Of a stretch of DNA of 15,659 nucleotides, positions 4,609 through 11,544 are shown piece by piece (positions within the stretch are counted from its first letter, which is position 1; each line of letters begins with the position of its first letter). The notes beneath the pieces are model-generated. The model was not told the origin of the DNA. It did not search any database and saw nothing but the letters and a program-made list of their open reading frames with translations. Origin of the DNA: Verrucomicrobia bacterium UBA1200 (lineage in GTDB: Bacteria; Verrucomicrobiota; Kiritimatiellia; RFP12; UBA1067); contig DBXY01000064.1 of the NCBI GenBank assembly GCA_002309765.1, positions 977 through 16,635 on the forward strand, in the 5' to 3' direction. A program made the translations under genes and the position numbers.

Positions 4609-5658
4609 TTAGCCGGCAATGGTGCCGCCGCCCAACAATTCGTCATCACGGTACACCACCAGCGACTGGCCCCGCGTGACCCCGAATACCGGCTCGGAAA
4701 ACTCCAATGCCAAGAAACCGTCGCGGCATTCCGCCACCGTTGCCCGCGCCGGACGCTGCCGATAGCGCACCTGTGCCAACACCTCCGCGCCAAGCGGCAG
4801 CGGGGTAACGTGCCACCGAAAATCCTCCGAACGCACCGAGCGGGCGTTTACCGCCTCCGGTCGGGGACTTACGGTAATGGTGCCGGAAACAGGATCGATA
4901 GCGCAAATTTTCACCCGCTCTCCGGCGGCGAAACCCAATCCCCGACGTTGTCCAATGGTGTAGTGGTGGATGCCGTCATGACGGGCCAGCACCCGGCCAG
5001 ACTCGTCTACAAACACCCCCGGGCGGCAGCCGCCTTGAAAACGTAACCGCAGTTTTTCGGCATACTGCCCGTCTGCGTCAGCAAAACAAACGTCCTGGCT
5101 GTCGGATTTTTCGGCGTTGGAGAGTCCCCAACCTTTAGCCAATTCGCGGATCTCGGTTTTGCGCATCGCGCCCAGCGGAAAGAGAATGCGCGGCAACAGT
5201 TCCAGCGGCAGACCGTGAAGAAAATAGGACTGGTCCTTTACCGGATCCGCCCCGCGCCAGATCCGCCATTCGCCCGCCGCGCTGCGCCTAATCCGGGCGT
5301 AATGGCCGGTGGCGATATACTCCGCGCCGCGCTCGTCGGCCAGCCGCGCCAACATTCCGAACCGGACCCGGGCGTTGCAAAACACGCAGGGATTTGGGGT
5401 GCCGCCCGACTCAAGCTCACGCCAGCACGGCTCCAACACCGACCGGGTAAACTCCCGCCGGGCATCCACCGTCTCGTGCGGTATGCCCAGCTCGCGCGCC
5501 ACCGCCGCCGCAGATTCCGCCGCCGCGTACGGCGAGCCGTCCTGCTCGTCCTGCAGCACCAACGTAACCCCGATCGGCGCATAGCCCTGTTCCGAAAGCA
5601 GACGCACCGTGGCGGTGGAGTCGATCCCCCCGGACATTCCAACCAAAACCCGCTTCAT
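4609..5658 (-). CDS. mnmA: tRNA-specific 2-thiouridylase MnmA
   Basis: 349 residues; ATG at 5656-5658 with AAAGGGA 8 nt upstream. MnmA activates U34 of tRNA-Lys, -Glu and -Gln with ATP and inserts sulfur to give 2-thiouridine. Seen: the PP-loop SGGIDST (9-15), the TPNPCVFCN motif whose Cys94 matches the family's catalytic Cys, the GHYARI tRNA-contact motif (118-123), KDQSYFL (141-147), and the second catalytic Cys in SDSQDVCFA (Cys191). The C-terminal barrel follows (HYTIGQRRGLG). Length is at the short end of the family. Cys91, three residues before Cys94, makes a CxxC, as seen in some anaerobes. Last gene of the fusA-apgM-mnmA run, 21 nt after apgM. Confidence 0.95.
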   Translation of the reverse strand: MKRVLVGMSGGIDSTATVRLLSEQGYAPIGVTLVLQDEQDGSPYAAAESAAAVARELGIPHETVDARREFTRSVLEPCWRELESGGTPNPCVFCNARVRFGMLARLADERGAEYIATGHYARIRRSAAGEWRIWRGADPVKDQSYFLHGLPLELLPRILFPLGAMRKTEIRELAKGWGLSNAEKSDSQDVCFADADGQYAEKLRLRFQGGCRPGVFVDESGRVLARHDGIHHYTIGQRRGLGFAAGERVKICAIDPVSGTITVSPRPEAVNARSVRSEDFRWHVTPLPLGAEVLAQVRYRQRPARATVAECRDGFLALEFSEPVFGVTRGQSLVVYRDDELLGGGTIAG

Positions 5659-5679
5659 CCGACAGTCCCTTTTGCAAGC

Positions 5680-6888
5680 CTAACCGCGCAGCAGGAGGTC
5701 AATCAGCTCGTCTTTCTTAAGGTGCCCAAGCGTGCCGGTCGGGGCGGAAAACTCATTGTACTCCGTAACCGCGTCAGGCTCGACGCCAGGCTGCCACACC
5801 GCCACCGGCACCGGGGTGCGGGTGTGCTTGCCGATGGCAATCGGCACCGGATGGTCGGGCAACACGCAGTAGGCGGTGTTTTGCGGCGTGGTCTGCGGAC
5901 CGGCCAAGCCGGCCGCAACGCCATCCATAACCCGCCCGATGATGCGACGGTCAAACTCTTCAATCACCTGGATTTTCAACCGGGTATCTTGGGCATGGGA
6001 AACCTCGTCCGTGGCCTCCAGATGGACATACACAAAGTCGTATCCGTCCTTAAATGCGGCCAGCACCGCGTCCGCCTTGCCCTCGTAGTCGGTGTCGATG
6101 TAGCCAGTCGCGCCGGGAACGCGGATCGCGTCCAGCCCCATGCATTTGCCCAAACCGTTGATCACGTCCACGGCGGACACCACCGCGCCGCGGATGCCGT
6201 AGCGCTCGCTGATGCTGTGGATCGCGCCGGCCTTGCCGCCGCTCCAGGGCCAAATGCCGTTAGCCCGCCGCCCGGCCAGCAATTCGGCGGCGCGGGAGAT
6301 CAGGTCGCGAAGCAGCGCGGCGGTAAACTCCCCTTCCGGAGCTTTGGCGCGGGGCAGATGCTCCGCCACCGGGTTGCCGTGGTTGTCATCCGGTTTGTCG
6401 TAAGCCACCTGGGTGCTGAACTCCGGGCCGGAAAGCACCAGCAGGTTGCGGTAGCTGACCCCCGGATAAAAGCGGATTTTGTCCGAACCGAGCTTTTCGT
6501 TGAGCAGCGCAATGGTCTCCTCCGCGTCCGCCTGGGCGATATGCCCGCCGGAGAAATCGCGAAGAATGCCGTCGGCGTCCACCGTGGTTAGGTTGACACG
6601 GAAAATCACATCGTCCGGACCGGTTTTGATACCTTGGCTGGCCGCCTCCAGCGGCCCGCGCCCGCAAAGCTCGGTGGCGAGGTCGCCGCCCAGCACCGAC
6701 ATATTGGCGACATCGCTGGAGGTGGGGAAACCGTCGGGCAGCGTCAGCAAGGTGCCGTTGCGCCCGTTCAGCGCGATTTTGTCCATGTAAGGAGTTCGGG
6801 CGACCTGCAGCGGAGTTCGGTTTCCCAGCTCCGCAAGAGGTTCATCCGCCATGCCGTCACCAAGGAAAATCACGCTTTTGCGTTTCAT
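5680..6888 (-). CDS. apgM: Cofactor-independent phosphoglycerate mutase, archaeal type (ApgM)
   Basis: 402 residues from ATG 6886-6888, chosen because AAGGTGG lies 3 nt before it and the family begins at this point; the frame stays open 38 codons upstream into the fusA end. It interconverts 3- and 2-phosphoglycerate in glycolysis/gluconeogenesis. It belongs to the alkaline-phosphatase superfamily: metal ligand Asp in FLGDGMAD (D11), active-site Ser in DVANMSVLGGD (S64), EATDEVSH (D294, H298), and PDHPVPIAIGKH (D345, H346, H355). Some relatives have been proposed as alternative homoserine kinases, so that is the main alternative. It lies 43 nt after fusA and 21 nt before mnmA, very probably one transcript. 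Confidence 0.93.
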   Translation of the reverse strand: MKRKSVIFLGDGMADEPLAELGNRTPLQVARTPYMDKIALNGRNGTLLTLPDGFPTSSDVANMSVLGGDLATELCGRGPLEAASQGIKTGPDDVIFRVNLTTVDADGILRDFSGGHIAQADAEETIALLNEKLGSDKIRFYPGVSYRNLLVLSGPEFSTQVAYDKPDDNHGNPVAEHLPRAKAPEGEFTAALLRDLISRAAELLAGRRANGIWPWSGGKAGAIHSISERYGIRGAVVSAVDVINGLGKCMGLDAIRVPGATGYIDTDYEGKADAVLAAFKDGYDFVYVHLEATDEVSHAQDTRLKIQVIEEFDRRIIGRVMDGVAAGLAGPQTTPQNTAYCVLPDHPVPIAIGKHTRTPVPVAVWQPGVEPDAVTEYNEFSAPTGTLGHLKKDELIDLLLRG

Positions 6889-6931
6889 AGCCACCTTCGC
6901 TGTTTTCGCCGCCAACCACCGGTATGAACGG

Positions 6932-9019
6932 TTAGCGAACCTTGCCCTCTTTCCTGCGTTTTTCGACAATCGCCTCCGCGAGTTCGAAAGGAACGCCCTC
7001 ATAACGCTCGAACTTCATCGAGAACGTGCCGCGCCCTTGGGTAAGGGTGCGGATGGTGTTCGAGTAACCGAACATCTCGCTCAGCGGAACAAAGCCGTGG
7101 ACCAGCTTCGAACCGGCTTTGTCCACCATGCCCTCGACTCGGCCGCGCCGTTGGCAGATCGACCCCGTGGCCGCGCCCATCTGATCCGGCGGCACCGCCA
7201 CCTCGACGTTCATCACCGGCTCCAACAGCTGCGGGTTGCCCTTGAGGAAGAGCTGCTTGAAGCACTGACGGGCGCATTCCACAAACGCGAACTCGTTCGA
7301 GTCCACCTCGTGGTACGAACCGAAGAACACCGTGACCTTGCAGTCCACCACCGGGAAGCCGCCGCACGGGCCGTTCTCCATCGCCTTGATCACGCCTTTT
7401 TCTACCGCCGGAATGTATTCGTTCGGGATCACGCCGCCTTTGACCTCGTTGACAAACGAGAAGCCGCGCCCCGCCTCCTGCGGTTCGATACGGAGGCAAA
7501 CGTGCGCGTACTGGCCGCGGCCGCCGGACTGCTTGACGTGCTTGTACTCGCCCTCGACTTTGTGGCGGAGGGTTTCGCGGTAGGCGACTTCCGGACGGCC
7601 GACTTCGCAGGCCACGCCGAATTCGCGCTTCAGGCGGTCCACAATAATCTCCAGATGCAGCTCGCCCATGCCGGAAATCACCGTCTCGTTGGTTTCCTTG
7701 TCGAACTTGACGGTAAAGGTCGGGTCTTCCTGAGCCAAGGCGTAAAGGGCGTTTCCAAGCTTTTCGCTGTCGCCGCGGGACGCGGGCTTGATGGATACCG
7801 AGATCACCGGAGCCGGGAACTCAATCGACTCCAGGGTAATCGGGTGCTCGGTGCTGCAGATGGTGTCGCCGGTGCGGGTCTTGGACAGACCGACTACCGC
7901 CACGATATCGCCCGCGTGGGCATCCTCAAGCGCTTCCTGGTGGTTGGCGTGCATACGGAACAGCCGGCCGATGCGGGCATCCGCCTTCATCGAGCTGTTG
8001 AAGATGGTGTCGCCCACGTGCAGGGTACCGGAGTAAATGCGGATGAAGGTAATCTTGCCCATGTGCTTGTCGGCGACAATCTTGAAGGCCAACGCAGAGA
8101 AAGGCTCGTCATCGTCCGGACGGCGGATTTCGTCGGTGTTGTCCTGCGAATGGACTTCACCCACGTCCAGCGGGGAGGGCAGGAAGTTGACCACGCCGTC
8201 CAACAGCGGTTGCACGCCTTTGTTCTTGAAGGCGGTGCCGCAATAGCAGGGAACCAGAGAACGGGAAAGGCAGCCCATGCGGATGCCGCGCTTGATCTCG
8301 TCAATCGTCAGCTCCCCAGTCTCGAAGTACTTGTTCATCAGCTCTTCGCTCTGCTCGGCTGCCTTCTCCACCATCTCGTGGCGGTACTTCTCGCACTCCG
8401 CCCGATACTCCTCAGGGATCTCGCTCTCAATCACCGTGGCGCCGTTGGTCTTCTCGTCGAAAGTGAGCGCCTTCATGGTCAGCAAATCAATCACGCCCTT
8501 GAAACTGTCCGGGCCGGCGCCCATCGGGTAAACCATCACCACCGGGTTGCCGCCCAGCATGTGCTTGATGTCGTCCACGACACCAAAGAAATTGGCGCCG
8601 ATACGGTCCATTTTGTTGATCATGCAAAGTTTCGGGACCGCGTATTTTTCCGACTGCCGCCACACCTGCTCCGTCTGCGGCTGCACGCCGCCCACCGCGC
8701 AGAACAGCGCGATTGCGCCGTCAAGCACGCGGAGCGAACGTTCGACCTCGGCGGTGAAATCCACATGGCCGGGGGTGTCGATCAAACTGATGCGGTAGCC
8801 TTTCCAATTGACGCACGTCGCGGCGGAGGTGATGGTGATGCCGCGCTCCTGCTCCTGCACCATATAGTCCATGGTGGCGCCGCCTTCGTGAACTTCGCCC
8901 AGCTTATAGTTCTTCCCGCAATAATAAAGAATGCGTTCGCTGGTGGTAGTCTTACCGGCATCGATATGCGCCATAATGCCGATGTTACGTACCCGGTCCA
9001 ATGAAATAGTTCTTGCCAT
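6932..9019 (-). CDS. fusA: Translation elongation factor G
   Basis: 695 residues from ATG 9017-9019, with AAGGAG 11 nt upstream; the frame extends 48 codons further but that part is the promoter region. EF-G is the GTPase that drives ribosomal translocation and, with RRF, recycling. Seen: G1 AHIDAGKTT (17-25), switch I/G2 RGITITS (59-65), G3 DTPGH (81-85), G4 NKMD (135-138), then domains II-V including SGGRGQYAHV of domain IV and YHEVDSNEFAF. Length and motifs are those of the canonical housekeeping form. It is not next to rpsL, rpsG or tuf, the usual str-operon partners, but heads a unit with apgM and mnmA. Confidence 0.97.
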   Translation of the reverse strand: MARTISLDRVRNIGIMAHIDAGKTTTSERILYYCGKNYKLGEVHEGGATMDYMVQEQERGITITSAATCVNWKGYRISLIDTPGHVDFTAEVERSLRVLDGAIALFCAVGGVQPQTEQVWRQSEKYAVPKLCMINKMDRIGANFFGVVDDIKHMLGGNPVVMVYPMGAGPDSFKGVIDLLTMKALTFDEKTNGATVIESEIPEEYRAECEKYRHEMVEKAAEQSEELMNKYFETGELTIDEIKRGIRMGCLSRSLVPCYCGTAFKNKGVQPLLDGVVNFLPSPLDVGEVHSQDNTDEIRRPDDDEPFSALAFKIVADKHMGKITFIRIYSGTLHVGDTIFNSSMKADARIGRLFRMHANHQEALEDAHAGDIVAVVGLSKTRTGDTICSTEHPITLESIEFPAPVISVSIKPASRGDSEKLGNALYALAQEDPTFTVKFDKETNETVISGMGELHLEIIVDRLKREFGVACEVGRPEVAYRETLRHKVEGEYKHVKQSGGRGQYAHVCLRIEPQEAGRGFSFVNEVKGGVIPNEYIPAVEKGVIKAMENGPCGGFPVVDCKVTVFFGSYHEVDSNEFAFVECARQCFKQLFLKGNPQLLEPVMNVEVAVPPDQMGAATGSICQRRGRVEGMVDKAGSKLVHGFVPLSEMFGYSNTIRTLTQGRGTFSMKFERYEGVPFELAEAIVEKRRKEGKVR

Positions 9020-9087
9020 TTTTTTTACAACTCCTTCTTCTCTACCCGCCTTCTCGGAAAACCATCCCCGAAAAAAAACGAGCAAAT

Positions 9088-9117
9088 ATGATATGATATT
9101 CATCACGGCAAAATCAA
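9088..9117 (-). promoter_or_regulatory. Candidate fusA promoter
   Basis: In the minus sense TTGATT (9112-9117), an 18-bp spacer and TATCAT (9088-9093, 5 of 6) lie about 70-100 bp before the fusA ATG. The -35 is embedded in a 24-bp element (9105-9128) that recurs before dnaN. A second TATCAT at 9093-9098 would leave only 13 bp, so the first is favoured. Confidence 0.5.
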
Positions 9118-9128
9118 GCCAAAAGTGC

Positions 9129-9346
9129 CTTTTCGCGGTTTTTTTGTTATTTCTTGCAGTCAAACCGCAAGACTTCGGACTTCAGACTTCCGGACTCCAC
9201 TTCTCAACCCTCAACACTCAACAGCCCCCACCGCCCCACGTTATCCTCATTTACATTCCCGTGCGAAGCGCGGGCGGCGAGCTAACCCCTAATTCTTCAT
9301 TCTTATCTCTTCATTTTTCATTTCCAAACTCGTCACTCGTCACCCG
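9129..9346. repeat. Intergenic region built of heptamer arrays around hairpin repeat copy B
   Basis: No gene is seen between the fusA promoter and the solute-binding-protein stop. Instead four different degenerate 7-bp tandems follow one another. ACTTCGG-like units lie at 9172-9192 and continue weakly to 9198. CTCAACA-like units lie at 9203-9223 (three copies). TTCTTCA-like units lie at 9293-9320 (four copies, fading to 9325). CGTCACT-like units lie at 9331-9358 (four copies). The last array runs 12 bp into the upstream gene's end. The hairpin repeat copy B (9240-9286) sits in the middle. Heptamer tandems are known from cyanobacterial STRRs; their role is unknown. Confidence 0.75.
9240..9286 (+). 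repeat. Interspersed hairpin repeat, copy B
   Basis: Shares GTTATCCTCATTTACATT and the CGTGC-GAA-GCGCG hairpin core with copy A (4413-4457). Here the stem is CCCGTGC/GCGCGGG (9258-9274) with the GAA triloop; one extra base separates it from the shared left part. Confidence 0.75.
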
Positions 9347-11065
9347 TCACTCGTAACTCTCCCTAACCCCTATTCCCTTCTCTCTCCTCAACTCCACCGC
9401 CTCCTTCGCCTGACGGTAGCGCTGGCGGAAAAATCCGGTCCAGCGGCGCAGACGTTCGGTTCGCGGCATCTTGGAGTAAACTTCGACGGCGCTGCGCCAA
9501 TCGAGCGGCACCGGGGTGTCGGGCAACGATTCCATAAGCCGCATCGCCTCCGGCTGGAGCTCCGGGCCGCCGTTGGCGATAATCGCCGCCCAGCATTCGC
9601 GAAGCTCATCGCCGGAATCCATGCACATCGCCCGAATCAAGTCGCGCTGGATGCCGAAATGGCGGCTGGTCCAGCGGGCGCGGTAGGTGAAGGCGCTGGC
9701 AATGCGATAGACGTCACAGGCCGGGTCGCCCAGGGGATCGGTCAAATGCGGGCGATGGCTTTCAAAACCGCGGTCCAGCTCCGGATCGTCCGGCGCGGGA
9801 TAAAAGGTCCGTCGGATGGGGAGTCGCCGCAGAGCGAAGCGGTCCGGCCCGCCGGGTTCCCCGACCCGGTAATTCCAAAGCCGCTGCCCGTCCTCGCCCA
9901 AAACGTATTCAATAAAGCGCACCGCCAGCTCGCGGTGCGGGGCGCCGCGCAACAGACTTATCGGGTCCGCGCTGACGCTGGAACCGCCCACCGGGGTGAC
10001 GTAGTTCATGACCGACTGCCCGGTTTTGGGGTCATGGTGGGCGAGTTCTGACTGCAACCGCCCGTAAAAATCAATCGCGATCCCGGCGGCGGTAACTCCG
10101 GTGCCTACATCCACCGGCACCTTTCCGGCCGAATCGGTGAAATAGCGGGCGTTGGCACCGATGCGGCGCACCAGACGGATTCCCTCCAGCCATCCCGACT
10201 CAATGGCGTTTTGATAGGCGGCAAGCTCCCCGGAATCTCCGGCATTATCCGCTATGCGGCGCTCGAAAGCTTCGATTTCGCGTTTTCCGTATCCGGCCGC
10301 CGCCACCGAGCGGGCGCAAGCTTCGTGGATAATCATCTCGAAAGCCTTGGCGACGCTGCCGCTCTTGGTGGGATCCGCCACCCCAACCAAACCGAAATAA
10401 CGGGGATCGGTCAGGTCGCGCCAGCTGCCGGGCGGGGTGGTTATGTTCTGGTCGCGAAGCCGGTCGAGGTTGTAGCAGATTCCGAAAGTACTTAAGACGT
10501 TGCCGTAAAAGCACTTGCCGCGCCACACCTCGCCGCTCAACTGCTCCGGAATCACCTCCCTGCCGTCCGCGTCGGCAAACAGCCCCGCCGGCGGGCGGTC
10601 CGGCCAAGCCGGCGCGGTCAAACGCTGCCGCTCCGCCCGCTCGTGGTCGTATGTGCCGCCGCCGAAAAACACGTCAATCCGGCAAGACACCGCGCCGGGG
10701 TCGTCCAACCCCATCGCGTCATCAAGCGTGGCGGTTTTCCCCGCCCGCAGTTGACGCTTCACGTAATGTTCCGCGGCGGCGGCGTACTCCGATCCGAGAT
10801 AGCGCATGATTTCGGTGGTGCCGCCGATCACCCGCCAATCGATGTACACCGGTTGGCCGTAACGCTGCCGGTGCCAGGCCGAAAAACCTCGGGCAAACTC
10901 GTGGCGGATGGCCTCGTTGTGCGGGGTAATCACCACCAGCTCCAAACCTCCGGGCGTCCAGTCGCCCGATTCCTGCGGGCGGTGAAAAATGAACGGCAAG
11001 GCAACCACGCCTACGGCGGCGAGCGCTACTGACAGGATTTTTATGGTTCCGGGACGGAACAGCAT
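9347..11065 (-). CDS. ABC-type Fe3+-like solute-binding protein, exported or membrane-anchored
   Basis: 572 residues; ATG 11063-11065, 15 nt after the preceding stop, without a clear ribosome-binding site. Residues 8-27 are a hydrophobic signal/anchor (KILSVALAAVGVVALPFIF) with no lipobox Cys. The body matches family 1 periplasmic binding proteins: ELVVITPHNEAIRHEFARGF near the start, VFFGGGTYDH, WRDLTDPRYFGLVGVADPTKSGS, and PVGGSSVSADPISLLRGAPH before the C-lobe. The usual length is about 330-400, so the last 150 residues are an extra helical, Arg-rich extension. No permease or ATPase lies beside it, so its partner must be elsewhere or it serves as a sensor. The last codons and the TGA come from the CGTCACT heptamer array. 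The ligand cannot be read from sequence. Confidence 0.85.
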   Translation of the reverse strand: MLFRPGTIKILSVALAAVGVVALPFIFHRPQESGDWTPGGLELVVITPHNEAIRHEFARGFSAWHRQRYGQPVYIDWRVIGGTTEIMRYLGSEYAAAAEHYVKRQLRAGKTATLDDAMGLDDPGAVSCRIDVFFGGGTYDHERAERQRLTAPAWPDRPPAGLFADADGREVIPEQLSGEVWRGKCFYGNVLSTFGICYNLDRLRDQNITTPPGSWRDLTDPRYFGLVGVADPTKSGSVAKAFEMIIHEACARSVAAAGYGKREIEAFERRIADNAGDSGELAAYQNAIESGWLEGIRLVRRIGANARYFTDSAGKVPVDVGTGVTAAGIAIDFYGRLQSELAHHDPKTGQSVMNYVTPVGGSSVSADPISLLRGAPHRELAVRFIEYVLGEDGQRLWNYRVGEPGGPDRFALRRLPIRRTFYPAPDDPELDRGFESHRPHLTDPLGDPACDVYRIASAFTYRARWTSRHFGIQRDLIRAMCMDSGDELRECWAAIIANGGPELQPEAMRLMESLPDTPVPLDWRSAVEVYSKMPRTERLRRWTGFFRQRYRQAKEAVELRREKGIGVRESYE

Positions 11066-11080
11066 TTTAGCGGCAAACCG

Positions 11081-11494
11081 TTACGGCTGCGGCGGCTGTT
11101 GCTGCGGCGGTGGATCGACGAACTTAACGTGCAGCGGATAACGGATCTCCATGGTCTGGTCCAGCATGATTTCGACCCAATGGATGCCTTCCTGCTTGAA
11201 CGGCACGTTAACGAAAATCTCGACCGACGTGGCGGTCTGCGTCTCATCGCGAAGGTTGACCTGAATCGGCTGGCTCTCCACCACCACGGTGGCGCCGTCC
11301 GGGGCGACGATGCGGGTCTTCTGGGTAAAAGTCCCTTTGCCGGAGCACCAGCGGTTTACCAGACACATCCGCGGGGCTACCTGCCGTCCTTTCGGCAGAC
11401 CCAGACCCTCAAAAATACCGATAAGCATAAATTTACCGTTCCGCTCTTGGCGGACATCGTCACACAAAATGCTGCTTTGCAGATCAGGAATCAT
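11081..11494 (-). CDS. Conserved hypothetical protein, DUF6941-like
   Basis: 137 residues; ATG 11492-11494 with AAGGAG 6 nt upstream. It begins MIPDLQSSILCDDVRQERNG, then KFMLIGIFEGL; this opening, followed by a beta-rich body (GTFTQKTRIVAPDGATVVV, HWVEIMLDQ), recalls the DUF6941 family, small cytoplasmic beta-sandwich proteins of unknown role. I am not certain of the assignment. The C-terminus is a Pro/Gln tail (PPPQQQPPQP). It lies 15 nt before the solute-binding-protein gene, so the two are probably co-transcribed. Upstream is the terminator after the sialidase-like gene, so its own promoter must lie in the 50-bp gap or within that gene, or it is reached by read-through. Confidence 0.75.
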   Translation of the reverse strand: MIPDLQSSILCDDVRQERNGKFMLIGIFEGLGLPKGRQVAPRMCLVNRWCSGKGTFTQKTRIVAPDGATVVVESQPIQVNLRDETQTATSVEIFVNVPFKQEGIHWVEIMLDQTMEIRYPLHVKFVDPPPQQQPPQP

Positions 11495-11521
11495 AATTTT
11501 CTCCTTATTGGGTTTTGCGGT

Positions 11522-11543
11522 AAAAACGCCCGTCTTGGACGGG
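11522..11543 (-). terminator. Rho-independent terminator after the sialidase-like gene
   Basis: In the minus sense CCCGTC-CAA-GACGGG (11543-11529) is followed by CG and five T (11526-11522). The stem starts 1-2 nt after the stop codon of the sialidase-like gene. It should end the dnaN-sialidase transcript. Confidence 0.85.
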
Positions 11544-11544
11544 G

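Noticed and set aside
5215..6591. 458-codon plus-strand frame opposite mnmA/apgM
   Set aside because: Antisense shadow spanning two real genes; composition is unnatural and no family motif is seen.
6851..9004. 717-codon plus-strand frame opposite fusA
   Set aside because: It is a mirror of fusA caused by GC-rich third positions; the translation is His/Arg/Val-rich without any motif.
9127..9170. Terminator for the solute-binding-protein unit at the GCGGTTT/AAACCGC inverted repeat
   Set aside because: The 7-bp arms enclose a 20-nt loop and no T run follows on the minus strand.
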